From contig JAHIQI010000008.1 of assembly GCA_018902755.1 (NCBI GenBank), positions 1-64,000 of the forward strand: a stretch of 64,000 nucleotides of DNA, read 5' to 3'. The position numbers were made by a program, and so were the translations under genes. Position 1 is the stretch's first letter. Every line of letters begins with the position of its first letter. Under the pieces are notes generated by a model. That model saw nothing but the letters and a program-made list of their open reading frames with translations. It made no database searches and was not told the origin of the DNA. Positions 20,039 through 29,517 of the stretch are shown piece after piece. The DNA comes from Pseudomonadota bacterium. GTDB lineage: Bacteria; Desulfobacterota; Desulfarculia; Desulfarculales; Desulfarculaceae.

Positions 20039-21199
20039 CTAAGCCAGGGGCTGCTTGCTCTGCATCATGTCCTGGAAACGGTCGAACAGATAGTCCGCGT
20101 CATGGGGCCCCGGCGCGGCCTCGGGGTGATATTGCACACAAAACACCGGCACCTGGCGATGGCTCAGCCCCTCCAGGGTGCGGTCGTTGAGGTTCAGGTG
20201 GGTCATCACCACCTCGGGGTCGTCGATGGTGTCCGAGTCCACGCAGAACCCGTGGTTTTGGCTGGTGATCTCCACCTTGCTGGTTTTGAGGTCCATGACC
20301 GGCTGGTTGGCGCCCCGGTGGCCGAACTTCAGCTTGTAGGTCTTGCCGCCCAGGGCCTGGCCGATCATCTGGTGGCCCAGGCAGATGCCGAAGATGGGCG
20401 AGCGGCCCATGAGGTTCTTCACCGTGTTCACCACGTAGGTCACCGCCGCCGGGTCGCCGGGGCCGTTGCTCAAAAACACGCCGTCGGGACCCAGCTTCAG
20501 GATGGTCTCGGCCGAGGTAGAGGCGGGCACCACGATAAGCTTGTTGCCCCGTTTCGCCAGCCGCCGCAGGATGTTGAACTTGATGCCGCAGTCCAGGCAG
20601 ACCACCTTGAATTCACCCTCGCCGCCGTCCCACATCTCCTCGGGGTCGAAATCCCCGCTCAGGTCCAGCTCCGGTCCGGGCGCTCCGTCCAGCCAGCGGT
20701 AGGGCTGGGAGCAGGTCACTTCCTTGACTAGGTCGATGCCCACCAGGCCGGGGCTGGCCTTGGCCTTGGCGGCCAAGCTGGCCGGGTCCAGGTCCTCGGT
20801 GGACAACACGCCCCTCATGGCTCCCCGAATGCGCAGATGGCGGGTCAGAGCCCTGGTGTCCAGGCCTTCCACGCCCATCACTCCGGCCTCTTCAAGATAT
20901 TGGCTCAGGCTCTGGGTGGAGCGGAAGTTAGAGGGGAACTGCTGGTATTCCTTGACCAAAAAGGCACTGACCTGCACGGCGCGGCTTTCCACGTCCTCGG
21001 GGTTGGTGCCGTAGTTGCCGATCAGGGGATAGGTCATGGCCAGCATCTGACCCTTGTAGGAGGGGTCGGTGATGGCTTCCTGATAGCCGGACATGGCCGT
21101 GTTGAAGCAGACCTCTGCGGCCACCTCGCCCGAACCGGCGAAGGTGCGGCAGGGGAATGCCGTCCCGTCTTCCAAAACTAGTAGTGCGTCTAGGGCCAC
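20039..21199 (-). CDS. carA: Carbamoyl-phosphate synthase small subunit
   Basis: A 386-residue glutamine amidotransferase subunit that hydrolyses glutamine and channels ammonia to CarB. The N-terminal CarA domain ([28 protein letters not shown]-type) is followed by a class I GATase domain with the nucleophile in [16 protein letters not shown] and the His/Glu pair in [15 protein letters not shown]. It starts with GTG, preceded by AAGGA at 9-base spacing, and overlaps the end of the upstream unknown gene by 10 bases, so translation is coupled. Confidence 0.95.
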   Translation of the reverse strand: MALDALLVLEDGTAFPCRTFAGSGEVAAEVCFNTAMSGYQEAITDPSYKGQMLAMTYPLIGNYGTNPEDVESRAVQVSAFLVKEYQQFPSNFRSTQSLSQYLEEAGVMGVEGLDTRALTRHLRIRGAMRGVLSTEDLDPASLAAKAKASPGLVGIDLVKEVTCSQPYRWLDGAPGPELDLSGDFDPEEMWDGGEGEFKVVCLDCGIKFNILRRLAKRGNKLIVVPASTSAETILKLGPDGVFLSNGPGDPAAVTYVVNTVKNLMGRSPIFGICLGHQMIGQALGGKTYKLKFGHRGANQPVMDLKTSKVEITSQNHGFCVDSDTIDDPEVVMTHLNLNDRTLEGLSHRQVPVFCVQYHPEAAPGPHDADYLFDRFQDMMQSKQPLA

Positions 21200-22434
21200 A
21201 GGCTTTTTTCCTTAAGCGCTTGAACCACTTGCGAGTGATCCAGAGGGCTTAGCTTCGTTACGATGTACTGACGCACCGCCTCTCCAGGAGGTGTGCCTTG
21301 TTTGTAACACAGAAAGGCGGTTTTTACACCCATGGCCTTGGCCGCCCGGCTGGCCAAAAGGGGCCAGATCACCCCCAGGTCGCCGGTGAGGGGCAGGGCC
21401 CCGGGCAGCCTGGCGAAGCCGCTCATTTCCATGCGGAAGGGCAGCTTCATGCCGGTGGCCTTGGGCTTGCCCTGGTCGATGGCCTGGGCCACGGCCTGGG
21501 CGTCTTGCTGCATCCGCCAGGCACGCTCCAGGTTGGGGTCCAGGTCGATGCGCACCACCGCCTTTTGGCCCAGGCTGAAGGTGTCCAGGCCCTCGTGGCG
21601 GGCCCACAGGCCGTGGCCGGTGAACAGCTCGAAGGGCCCGTCGTGGATCTCCTGGGTCAGGGCCACTCCGCTTTCTATTATAAGATCGGCCGAGGCCAAC
21701 AGGTCGGCCACTCTTGCCGAGCGCGAGGATATGCTGATGGAGTCGCCCACCGCCAGGCCCACTTGCCCCCCGCCCACCAGTTGGGGCACGGTGACCAGAC
21801 AGGGCACCCCCCGCCGGGCGCAGGCCCCCAACATGGTCAGGGGGTCGCAGCCGGGCCCGGTCACCGCTTCCAGGGGCAGGCCCGCCGCCTTAGCCATGGG
21901 CTCCAGCTTGCGCGCGGTGCGCTCCACCCACAGGCCGGTGGGATAGGCCAGGTTGCCGGCCACTTTTATAATGTCGTTGCCCGGCGCGGAGAGCATGCGC
22001 CGGTACAGGTCGCGGTCGATGATGGTCTGCCGGGCCAGGCCCGCCAACTGCTCGGGGCTTAAGAGCGAAACCTCCACCTTGCCGTCGGCGGGCAAGGCCG
22101 CCGGGTCCAGGCCCAGCTTGGCCCCCTCCACCCGGCGCACCCGCTCCAAGACCCCGGCCATCTCGTGGCCCACCACCGCGCTGGAGGTGAGCACCCCGTC
22201 CACCAACCCCAGGCGCACCAGCTCGGCCACCATGCAGGTGACCCCCTCGTGCAGGTTGGGCCCGGAGCCGGTGGCCACCACCACCCGGCCGCCCGCCTCC
22301 TTGACCTGGGCCCACAAACGCACCACCCGGCTCAGGCGGCGTTTGGTCTCCGGGTCCAGGCTCTGGGCCAGCCGGTTCAGGGCGGCTTGGCTCACCAGGG
22401 GGCGGGAGCTTAGCTGGGGCTTGTGCTGGGGCAT
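21190..22434 (-). CDS. Unknown protein between waaA and carA
   Basis: A 414-residue protein. I use the ATG at 22434, with GGGAG 9 bases before it, because the longer reading to 22725 only copies waaA in another frame and has proline/arginine-rich nonsense composition. It is soluble, with Rossmann-like pieces: [74 protein letters not shown], and [33 protein letters not shown]. The first part loosely recalls deoxyhypusine-synthase-like NAD folds, but I do not recognise the family. It starts 4 bases after waaA and overlaps carA. An enzyme is likely; the reaction is unknown. Confidence 0.7.
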   Translation of the reverse strand: MPQHKPQLSSRPLVSQAALNRLAQSLDPETKRRLSRVVRLWAQVKEAGGRVVVATGSGPNLHEGVTCMVAELVRLGLVDGVLTSSAVVGHEMAGVLERVRRVEGAKLGLDPAALPADGKVEVSLLSPEQLAGLARQTIIDRDLYRRMLSAPGNDIIKVAGNLAYPTGLWVERTARKLEPMAKAAGLPLEAVTGPGCDPLTMLGACARRGVPCLVTVPQLVGGGQVGLAVGDSISISSRSARVADLLASADLIIESGVALTQEIHDGPFELFTGHGLWARHEGLDTFSLGQKAVVRIDLDPNLERAWRMQQDAQAVAQAIDQGKPKATGMKLPFRMEMSGFARLPGALPLTGDLGVIWPLLASRAAKAMGVKTAFLCYKQGTPPGEAVRQYIVTKLSPLDHSQVVQALKEKSLWP

Positions 22435-22438
22435 GCGC

Positions 22439-23737
22439 TTACGCTCCCTGCCGGGCCAAGGCGTCCAGGATGTGCCCGGCCGCGGCCTGGGCCGCTCCGG
22501 ACCAGCCCCGCACCACGGCGCGGGCGGCCCGGCCCATTGAGGCGGCGCGCTGGGGCGAGGAGAGCATCTCCCCCCACCAGGCGGCCAGTTCCTCGGCGTT
22601 GTTGACCAGCTTTGACGCGCCCTCCCGTTCCAGGGCCTGGGCCGCGTCCTTGAAATCGGCCATGTCCGGGCCGTAGGCCACGGGCACCCCCCAGGCGGCG
22701 GGCTCCATGGGGTTTTGCCCCCCAAGGGGCACCAGGGAGGCTCCCACCATGGCGGCCTTGGCCAGGCCGTACAAGGCCAGGAGTTGGCCCATGGCGTCCA
22801 CCACCACCACCTGGGTGTCGGCTCGCCGGGGGTGCTCCGGGCTCAGCTCGCTCCAGGCCTGGGCGCTGAGCCCCAGGCCACGGGCGGCGGCAAGCCAGCG
22901 GGGGGATTTTTCCACGTGGCGCGGGGCCACGGCCAAGACGGCAGTGGGGTGGCTCTCCAAAACCTTCTTGAAGGCCCCCAGCACCGCCGACTCCTCGCCG
23001 CTGCGCACGCTGCCCGCCACCAGCAGGGGAGCCTCGCCCAGGTTCAGGCGCTGGGCCAGAGGAGCGGGGTCCAGGGCGGCAACCCGCTGGACCAGCCCGG
23101 CGTACTTGGCGTTGCCCTCCACCCGCACTCGCTCCGGCGGCGCGCCCAGGGCCTTGGCCCGCGCCGCGTCCTCCGGGCCGATCATGCTGAGCAGGGAGAA
23201 GCGCTCCAGGCAACCGGCCACCAGGGGCCGGGCCATCATATAGCGGGGAAAGCTGCGCGGGCTGATGCGCCCGTTCAGGAGCAGCAGCTCGCAGCCACGA
23301 TGGTCGAGCCAGGCCAGGAAGTTGGGCCAAAGCTCGGTTTCCAGGGAGGCGTAGACCTGGGGCCGCACTTTTTGCCAGGCCGTGGCCACGGCCCAGGGTG
23401 CTTCCAGGGGGAAGGGCAGCACCCTAGCGCGGTCCGCAAACAACTCGGCCGCCCGCTCCAGGCCCTTGGCCGTGGAGGTGCTGACGCTCAGCTCTATCTC
23501 CGGCCGCCGGGCCCAAAGTTCCTCGGCCACGGCCATGGCCACGGCCACCTCGCCCACGCTCACCGCTTGGAGCCACACCCTGGGGCCGTCGCCCGCCGGG
23601 GCCTGGTCGCGGTAGAGCCCCAAACGGGGCCACAGCTCGCCCCAGCGACGGGCCAGGCGCGAGCCAAGCCACAGGCCGGGCAGCGTGGTGCCCGCCAGGC
23701 CCAGGGCCAGGTTGTAAGCTATCAGGGATTTGCGCAT
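22439..23737 (-). CDS. waaA: Kdo transferase (lipid IVA 3-deoxy-D-manno-octulosonate transferase)
   Basis: A 432-residue GT30 enzyme that adds Kdo to lipid A precursor at the inner membrane. Start: the ATG at 23737 is taken because a strong promoter -10 box covers 23785-23790, which would put the ATG at 23785 upstream of the transcript. An N-terminal membrane anchor (MRKSLIAYNLALGLAGTTLPGLWLG) is followed by VWLQAVSVGEVAVA, the TSTAKGLERA segment, LETELWPNFLAWL, LLLNGRISPRSFPRY, VAGSVRSGEE and GQNPMEPAAWGVPV, all typical of KdtA/WaaA. It is the first gene of the long minus-strand run that also holds kdsD. Confidence 0.92.
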   Translation of the reverse strand: MRKSLIAYNLALGLAGTTLPGLWLGSRLARRWGELWPRLGLYRDQAPAGDGPRVWLQAVSVGEVAVAMAVAEELWARRPEIELSVSTSTAKGLERAAELFADRARVLPFPLEAPWAVATAWQKVRPQVYASLETELWPNFLAWLDHRGCELLLLNGRISPRSFPRYMMARPLVAGCLERFSLLSMIGPEDAARAKALGAPPERVRVEGNAKYAGLVQRVAALDPAPLAQRLNLGEAPLLVAGSVRSGEESAVLGAFKKVLESHPTAVLAVAPRHVEKSPRWLAAARGLGLSAQAWSELSPEHPRRADTQVVVVDAMGQLLALYGLAKAAMVGASLVPLGGQNPMEPAAWGVPVAYGPDMADFKDAAQALEREGASKLVNNAEELAAWWGEMLSSPQRAASMGRAARAVVRGWSGAAQAAAGHILDALARQGA

Positions 23738-23784
23738 TGCCGCCCGCCAGCCGCAAGAGGCCGGATATTCAAAAGGTTCCACCA

Positions 23785-23813
23785 TTTATAGCGGCGACGC
23801 TCCGGCTCGTCAA
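23785..23813 (-). promoter_or_regulatory. Sigma70-type promoter of the waaA-car-purF run
   Basis: On the minus strand, TTGACG (23808-23813) is followed after exactly 17 bases by TATAAA (23785-23790). Transcription would start near 23778, about 40 bases before the waaA ATG. Confidence 0.75.
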
Positions 23814-23825
23814 GGAGCGCCGAGC

Positions 23826-24671
23826 TCACTCCTGGTTCATGGGGCTGGGCAGGCTGGGGCGGGCCGCCAAAAAGTCCAGCAGAATGCTGTTGATAAGCCA
23901 GGGCCGCTCCAGAGGGCCGTAGTGGCTTACCCCCGGCACTACGGCCAGCTGCCCAACGGGCAGGGCCGCCACCATGTCCCGGGCGTGGTCCAGGCGCACC
24001 AGGTCGTGCTGGCCCAGCAGCACCAAAGTGGGGGCCTCGATGGCGGCCAGGTCCTCGGCCAGGAGGGTGGGCGAGGTGAGCCACATGTCGCGCACCGTGG
24101 CCACCAGGCGGGGCAAATGCTCCGGGCCCATCGGGGTGTGCGCGGCCAAGAGCTCCTTGTCCTCGGGCACCAAGTTGTCCCAGGTGGCCGCCTTGGCCAG
24201 GTTGTAGAACTCCTCCTCGTAACCGCACACATGGGCCCCGGCCCCGATGAGGGCCATGCGCTCCACCAGCTCGGGCTGGTCACGGGCCAGGTACAGGGCC
24301 AGGATGCCCCCGTCACTCCAGCCCACCACCTTGGCCCGGCCAATGCCCATGGCCTGCATGAAGGCGGCGGCGTCGGCCGCGTACAGGGGGTAGGAGTGGG
24401 GCTGGGGGCAGTCGGAGCTGCGGCCGTGCCCCCGGCGCTCGGGCAGCCACACCCGGTAGTGGGGCATCAACCCGCAGACCAGGCTGTGCAGCGACTCCAG
24501 GGTGACCAGCCCGCCCATCAACAGCAGCAGGGTCTCGCCCGCCCCGTGCACCTCGTAGTAAGTACGCACTCCGGCGATATCGACGTACTCGCCGCCCTGG
24601 CCCAGGGTCTGGCCGTCGGGTAGGAGCATGGGGTTATGGTCCGACGCGCTCAAGCTACTTCTCCAGTCCAC
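23826..24671 (-). CDS. Alpha/beta hydrolase
   Basis: A 281-residue alpha/beta-hydrolase-fold protein. GETLLLLMGGLVTLES is the oxyanion-hole region, RVWLPERRGHGRSS follows, and the nucleophile elbow is VVGWSDGGILALYLA (Ser in GxSxG). The acid is probably the Asp in LVLLGQHDLVRLDHA and the base the His in VPGVSHYGPLERP. The substrate is unknown. The reading opens with GTG at 24671; an ATG at 24629 is an alternative, and neither has a clear ribosome-binding site. It ends 12 bases upstream of the waaA promoter. Confidence 0.8.
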   Translation of the reverse strand: MDWRSSLSASDHNPMLLPDGQTLGQGGEYVDIAGVRTYYEVHGAGETLLLLMGGLVTLESLHSLVCGLMPHYRVWLPERRGHGRSSDCPQPHSYPLYAADAAAFMQAMGIGRAKVVGWSDGGILALYLARDQPELVERMALIGAGAHVCGYEEEFYNLAKAATWDNLVPEDKELLAAHTPMGPEHLPRLVATVRDMWLTSPTLLAEDLAAIEAPTLVLLGQHDLVRLDHARDMVAALPVGQLAVVPGVSHYGPLERPWLINSILLDFLAARPSLPSPMNQE

Positions 24672-24708
24672 AAGAGAGTGCGGTCGCTTTTTTGGAGGAC
24701 GTCATTTT

Positions 24709-25692
24709 TTAGGCCCGGTTATTGTTGGCTAGCGTTTTTGCCCAGGCAATTAAAGAAAGCTCCAGCAAAATCATTAAGGTATGGCTAGCTCGTGGTGTTA
24801 ATGGGTATTTAGCGTCTAAGGTATTTTTACTATGTATTCTATTCCTCAAAAATGACACCAGTCGACAAGAAGCTTTTATTAGGTCATCAGGGAAGACGCT
24901 GTTTCTATCGGCTAAATTGAACAAGATGCCAAGAGTCATTTTATCGATTTTATTGCCTTTTTTGTCTATCATTTTGCTTTCTGGAATTGCATCTAATAAA
25001 ATAGTTTCAAGAAGGCTGCCCAATGATGAGATGGTTGCATAAGTGAGGCTCATATTAGCAACAGTAAGAAGTTCGTTAAAAATGATGGTCGCGTGCTTAT
25101 TGAACTTTGGAGATTTTATGATTGTTGTTAATGATTCACCCACTTGTTTGGGGTCAGGAAAAAGATGTTGAATAGCCCTATCAAATGCTTCGCTAAAAAT
25201 TCGACTTATGAACGTCTTTCTCTCTAGATTGTCTGCAAAGTCCAGTAAGTCCATTTTTTCAAGAAGGCACAGTGCTACATATGACGACTGCCCCCTGCAG
25301 TACTCTAAAACTTGATCGCCTTGATAACCCAAATAATTGGTGGCAAATATTTCGTTTTCTGATTGTGCGAATTCGAAGTTTTTAACGGCTATTTTTTCAT
25401 CATCTTGCGTATGCGCAAAACCCAAACGGAAATATATGTGACCTTTGTGCGCATGCCCCCACTTTGGCTCTATGACGGTTATGAAAAAATGAAACCAGTC
25501 AGTCCAATACGACAACTCATAATATAAATTGCGTTCCGGGTTGGCAGCCGCCAGTATTTTATCTGCCAGTTGAGCCCATACGCTATCGAAACGAGGATCA
25601 AGGATATTTCCTGCGATAAGTTCTTCTTTCAGGACGTTTACCGCAGAAATAAATTTTTTCTGCTGCATCAATCTTAATAATTTGGTTTCCAA
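24709..25692 (-). CDS. Unknown AT-rich protein with HEPN-like C-terminus
   Basis: A 327-residue protein, clearly AT-richer than the surrounding DNA and so probably acquired. It starts 9 bases after the polA stop with TTG, chosen because GAGGAG lies at good spacing; an ATG at 25668 is the alternative. The first half (YYELSYWTDWFHFFITVIEPKWGHAHKGHIYFRLGFAHTQDDEKIAVKNFEFAQSEN) looks like helical repeats; the C-terminal third (LIKASCRLVSFLRNRIHSKNTLDAKYPLTPRASHTLMILLELSLIAWAKTL) resembles RN-x-x-H-bearing HEPN-like helical domains. I cannot assign a family. The polA context implies read-through transcription from polA. Confidence 0.65.
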   Translation of the reverse strand: METKLLRLMQQKKFISAVNVLKEELIAGNILDPRFDSVWAQLADKILAAANPERNLYYELSYWTDWFHFFITVIEPKWGHAHKGHIYFRLGFAHTQDDEKIAVKNFEFAQSENEIFATNYLGYQGDQVLEYCRGQSSYVALCLLEKMDLLDFADNLERKTFISRIFSEAFDRAIQHLFPDPKQVGESLTTIIKSPKFNKHATIIFNELLTVANMSLTYATISSLGSLLETILLDAIPESKMIDKKGNKIDKMTLGILFNLADRNSVFPDDLIKASCRLVSFLRNRIHSKNTLDAKYPLTPRASHTLMILLELSLIAWAKTLANNNRA

Positions 25693-25701
25693 ACTATCTC
25701 C

Positions 25702-28374
25702 TCAGTGCGCCTCGGCCCAGTTGGCCCCCCAGCCGATATCCACCTTCAGTTCCACGGCCAGCTTGTACACCCCTTCCATCTCCTGGCGCACCCGCTCGGT
25801 GAATTTCTCCACCTGCTTTTCGGGCACCTCGAACACCAGTTCGTCGTGCACCTGCAAGATCATCAGGGCCTCGGGGAACTCGGCGGCCATCATCTCCGCC
25901 ACCCTGAGCATGGCCAGCTTGATGAGGTCCGCCGCCGTGCCCTGGATGGGAGTGTTGAGCGCGATGCGCTCGGCTCCTTCGCGGGCGATGCGGTTGCTGG
26001 AGTTGATGGCCGGCAAGAAGCGGCGCCGACCCAACAGGGTGGTCACATAGCCCTTGTCCCTGGCCGAGGCCAGGTTGGCCTGCTGGAAGGAGGCGATGCC
26101 CGCGTAGCGTCCCAGGTACTTGCTGATGATGTCCTGGGCCTCCTTGTTGCTGACGCCCTGCTCCCTGGCCAAACGGAAGGCGCTCATGCCGTAGAGCACC
26201 CCGAAGTTCACCGTCTTGGCCCGGGCTCGCATCTCCTTGGTCACCAGGCCGGGCATCACGTCGAACAGGCGCGCCGCGGTCTGGGTGTGCACGTCCAGGC
26301 CCTGGGAGAGGTCTTCCAGCAAAAGCGGGTCTTGGCTCAGGTGGGCCAGCACCCGAAGCTCGATCTGGGAGTAGTCGGCGCTGAGCATCACCATGCCCGG
26401 CTCGGTGATGAAGCACCCCCGGATGCGCATGCCCAGCTCGGTGCGCACCGGGATGTTCTGCAAATTGGGGTCGCTGGAGGACAGCCGCCCGGTGGCGGTG
26501 ACCGCCTGGTTGAAATTGGTGTGCACCCTGCCGGTTTCCGGGTGCACCAGAAGGGGCAGGGTGTCCACGTAGGTGCCCTTGATCTTGTTCAAGGTGCGGT
26601 AGTTCAATATCTCGGCGGGCAGGGGATGCTGGGCGGCCAGGATGGTCAGCACGGTCACGTCGGTGGAGTAGCCGGTCTTCTTCTTGGTCTTTTTCACCTG
26701 GGGCAGGCCCAGCTCCTCGAAGAGCACCGTGGCCAACTGCGACGGCGAGTTCAGGTTGAACTCGTGCCCGGCCAGCTTGTAGCAGGAGGCCTCCAACTCC
26801 ACGAGCTGCCCGCCCAGCTCCTTGCTCAGCTCGTTCAGGGCGTCCACGTCCAGCTTGACCCCGTTCATCTCCAGCTGGGCCAACAGCGGCACCAGGGGCA
26901 TCTCCAAATCCAGGAACAGCGGCTCCAGGCCTGCTTCTTCCAAGCGCGGCCCCAATACCCTGGCCGCCTGCCAGGCCACGTCCGCGTCCTCGGCGGCGTA
27001 GGGCGTGGCCTTGTCCAGCTCGGCAAAGGCGAAGCTCTTGTTCTTGCCGCCCACTGCCTCCTCGTAGGGGATTACGCTGCGCCCCAGGAACTCGGCGGCG
27101 ATGGCCGCCAGGCCGTGGGAGGTCTTGCCGGGGTTCAAGAGATAAGAGGCCACCATGGTGTCAAAGGCGATGTTCACAAGCGGTGCGCCCGCCCTGGTCA
27201 AGACGATGTGGTCGTACTTGAGGTTCTGCCCCACCTTGGCCACCAGGGGGTCGGAGCACAGGGGGCGCAGCAACTCCAGGGCCTGCTCCAGGTCCATCTG
27301 CTTTTCGCCGTCCGGGAGCTGGTGCCCCACGGGCACGTACACCGCCTCGCCTTTCTTGGTGCACAGGGAGAAACCCACCAGCTCGGCGGCCATGGCGTCG
27401 ATGCTGGTGGTCTCGGTGTCGATGGACACCTTGCCTTTCTTGTAGGCCTTGGCGATCTCGGCCTCCAGCTCCCCCGGCTCCACCACCAAACGGTAGTCGC
27501 CCTCCACCGCCACGGGCTGGGGCGCGAACTGCTTCATCAGGGAGGTGAACTCCAACTGGGCCAGCACCGGGGTGATAACCTCCGGGTCCGGCGGGGCCAT
27601 GGCGAAGAGCTCGGGCGAAAACTTCAGCGGCGCGTCGTCGGCCAAGCGGGCCAACTCCCGGCTCATGCGGGCATCCTCGGCGTGGGCCAGCAGATTCTCC
27701 TTGAGCTTGGACTTTTTCATCTCCGGCGCGGCGGCCAAGACCGAATCCAGGTCGCCGTGCTCGTTCAAGAGCTTCACCGCCGTCTTGGGACCCACGCCGG
27801 GCACGCCGGGGATGTTGTCCGTGCTGTCGCCGGTGAGCGCCTGCAAGTCCACCACCAACTCCGGAGCAACCCCCATTTTTTCCAGCACCTCGGGCGGGCC
27901 CAGGCGCAGCTCCTTCATGGTGTCCCACATGGTCACGTCCCCGCTCACCAGCTGCGACATGTCCTTGTCGCCTGTGACCAGCACCACCTTGTAGCCCTGC
28001 GCCGTGGCCTGGCGGGCCAGGGTGGCCATGAGGTCGTCAGCCTCGTAGCCCTCCATCTCCACGGCCGGGAGGTTAAGGGCCGTCACCACCTGGCGCACCA
28101 GGGGCATCTGGGATTTGAGGGCCGGGTCCAGGGGCGGGCGGTTGGCCTTGTATGGCTCGTAGAGCTTGTGGCGGAAGGTGGGCCCTTTGGCATCGTAGAC
28201 CACGGCCAGATGACTGGGCTGGGCCTCGTCCAAAACCTTGAGCAGCATCTGCACGAAGCCGTACACCGCGCCGGTGGGCACCCCGTCGCTGGTGGTCAGG
28301 TTGCGGATGGCGTGAAAGGCGCGGTGAATGTAGCTGGAGGCGTCCAGCAGATATAGGGTGGGCTTGGCGGCCAT
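25702..28374 (-). CDS. polA: DNA polymerase I
   Basis: An 890-residue full-length Pol I. The 5'-3' exonuclease (about 1-280) starts LYLLDASSYIHRAFHA and has GYEADDLMATLA, VTGDKDMSQLV and the GVGPKTAVKLL helix-hairpin-helix. The 3'-5' exonuclease (about 300-490) keeps VSIDTETTSID and YAAEDADVAW, so proofreading appears active. The polymerase domain has motif A (LSADYSQIELRVLAHLSQD), the O-helix region (RARAKTVNFGVLYGMSAFRLA) and motif C (LQVHDELVFEV). It acts in Okazaki fragment processing and repair. AT-rich foreign-looking genes flank it on both sides. Confidence 0.97.
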   Translation of the reverse strand: MAAKPTLYLLDASSYIHRAFHAIRNLTTSDGVPTGAVYGFVQMLLKVLDEAQPSHLAVVYDAKGPTFRHKLYEPYKANRPPLDPALKSQMPLVRQVVTALNLPAVEMEGYEADDLMATLARQATAQGYKVVLVTGDKDMSQLVSGDVTMWDTMKELRLGPPEVLEKMGVAPELVVDLQALTGDSTDNIPGVPGVGPKTAVKLLNEHGDLDSVLAAAPEMKKSKLKENLLAHAEDARMSRELARLADDAPLKFSPELFAMAPPDPEVITPVLAQLEFTSLMKQFAPQPVAVEGDYRLVVEPGELEAEIAKAYKKGKVSIDTETTSIDAMAAELVGFSLCTKKGEAVYVPVGHQLPDGEKQMDLEQALELLRPLCSDPLVAKVGQNLKYDHIVLTRAGAPLVNIAFDTMVASYLLNPGKTSHGLAAIAAEFLGRSVIPYEEAVGGKNKSFAFAELDKATPYAAEDADVAWQAARVLGPRLEEAGLEPLFLDLEMPLVPLLAQLEMNGVKLDVDALNELSKELGGQLVELEASCYKLAGHEFNLNSPSQLATVLFEELGLPQVKKTKKKTGYSTDVTVLTILAAQHPLPAEILNYRTLNKIKGTYVDTLPLLVHPETGRVHTNFNQAVTATGRLSSSDPNLQNIPVRTELGMRIRGCFITEPGMVMLSADYSQIELRVLAHLSQDPLLLEDLSQGLDVHTQTAARLFDVMPGLVTKEMRARAKTVNFGVLYGMSAFRLAREQGVSNKEAQDIISKYLGRYAGIASFQQANLASARDKGYVTTLLGRRRFLPAINSSNRIAREGAERIALNTPIQGTAADLIKLAMLRVAEMMAAEFPEALMILQVHDELVFEVPEKQVEKFTERVRQEMEGVYKLAVELKVDIGWGANWAEAH

Positions 28375-28410
28375 GGTTACATTACCTAGTTTCTGGATAA
28401 AGATTTAAAA

Positions 28411-29469
28411 TTAAATATTTTCTCTAATGTGGGTTATAGCCTCACTAAATATTTTCTCATGAAATTGGAACCGAGGCTCCCTCAATCCTGGTCCCAACAT
28501 GTTTGTGTAGCGGTTTTTAATAGAAGGAAATGGGTCGAACACCCAAAACCTTTTGATACTGGTATCACTGTGGGCAGCAAGAGAAAAAAGATATCTGAAA
28601 AACATATCGGTTTCCGGAAGCGAATATCCAACAACATAAATTGCTCTTGCCTCTGCTATGACGTTTACTGCTTCTTGCCAAACCGCGCCTACATTGTACC
28701 TGTGCTCGGCTTTGTTCCATGTGGGAGGGACGATCATTGGTCCCCTTATGGAATAACCGTTAAAAGGCATGCCGGCAATGAATTTTCGAGACACTATTAA
28801 CCTTGATTCTGAGAACGGCCCATCGAGGCAACCATTTCCTAGTAAGCTTTTCATGTTTAGGGGCTCAACTTGGCCGCGGTTGCCTTCACCCCAGTTGAGC
28901 GAACCATGTAATTTTAATAAGGAGATGTTTCCCTTATTGTTTTGTTCGTTTACATAGTATCGTGGGATAATCCCTTCGCAATGCATAGCGAAGTCCAGTG
29001 CCAAGTCATAATTAAAAGATACTATAGAAGCCATTAGTCTATCATTGTTAACGAAATTATTTTTTAAGAGTTGTACAAATGAGGGATATGGACCAGGGAT
29101 AGATTGACTTCCATCATTATGAGTCCTTACTACCGTGCACAAATCGATTGTTATGCCAATTACTTTAATTAAGTCTTCATAAAGTTGATCTATCTCATTA
29201 GCGTTATAATTTCCCATCTTCCCGAGTATTCGTCCCATATCGAATAAACCAAAAACAACTTCAAGATTGTTTAAATCAAGGTCTGTATGAAAAGAAACTC
29301 CTTTCAATGTACGGATCGCTTGAAATATATTTGAAAAGGATTTCTTTTCCTCTTCATTTAACAGATTTGAATCCCTAAGATCTTGTGCGCGATCAAGGAA
29401 GTCAGCCATCGCAGGGATTCCAGCCTCGACTGATGCCCCCGCTCCCAAAATAAAAACAGTCTTGTCCAC
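28411..29469 (-). CDS. SIR2-like protein, probable NAD-consuming defence effector
   Basis: A 352-residue protein in AT-rich DNA, 36 bases upstream of polA on the same strand, reading from a GTG with GGGGGG before it. SIR2 signatures: VFILGAGASVEAGIPAMADFL (NAD-binding GAGxS..GIP), SIVSFNYDLALDFAM, LLKLHGSLNWG (catalytic-type His) and YVVGYSLPETDMFFRYLF near the end. This is the SIR2_2-like form without the zinc-binding Cys tetrad of protein deacetylases. Such stand-alone proteins often act as NADases in anti-phage systems. That role is inferred from the family and the island-like composition; no clear partner gene is adjacent. Confidence 0.8.
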   Translation of the reverse strand: MDKTVFILGAGASVEAGIPAMADFLDRAQDLRDSNLLNEEEKKSFSNIFQAIRTLKGVSFHTDLDLNNLEVVFGLFDMGRILGKMGNYNANEIDQLYEDLIKVIGITIDLCTVVRTHNDGSQSIPGPYPSFVQLLKNNFVNNDRLMASIVSFNYDLALDFAMHCEGIIPRYYVNEQNNKGNISLLKLHGSLNWGEGNRGQVEPLNMKSLLGNGCLDGPFSESRLIVSRKFIAGMPFNGYSIRGPMIVPPTWNKAEHRYNVGAVWQEAVNVIAEARAIYVVGYSLPETDMFFRYLFSLAAHSDTSIKRFWVFDPFPSIKNRYTNMLGPGLREPRFQFHEKIFSEAITHIRENI

Positions 29470-29517
29470 CTAGCCCCCCTTACTCCTTTTCAACCGACTT
29501 AAAAATCTAGGGATAGC

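Noticed and set aside
22435..22725. 97-residue N-terminal extension of the unknown gene before carA
   Set aside because: It runs through waaA in another frame, is Pro/Arg/Trp-rich, and a good ribosome-binding site marks the later ATG.
25705..28356. Long antisense open frame over polA (883 codons)
   Set aside because: Gly/His/Leu/Gln-rich shadow of the GC-rich polA codons; no domain, no ribosome-binding site. Similar shadows over nrdJ (7833-9476), ccs (10831-13146), carB (15915-18029) and the RND gene (33640-35352) were dropped for the same reason.
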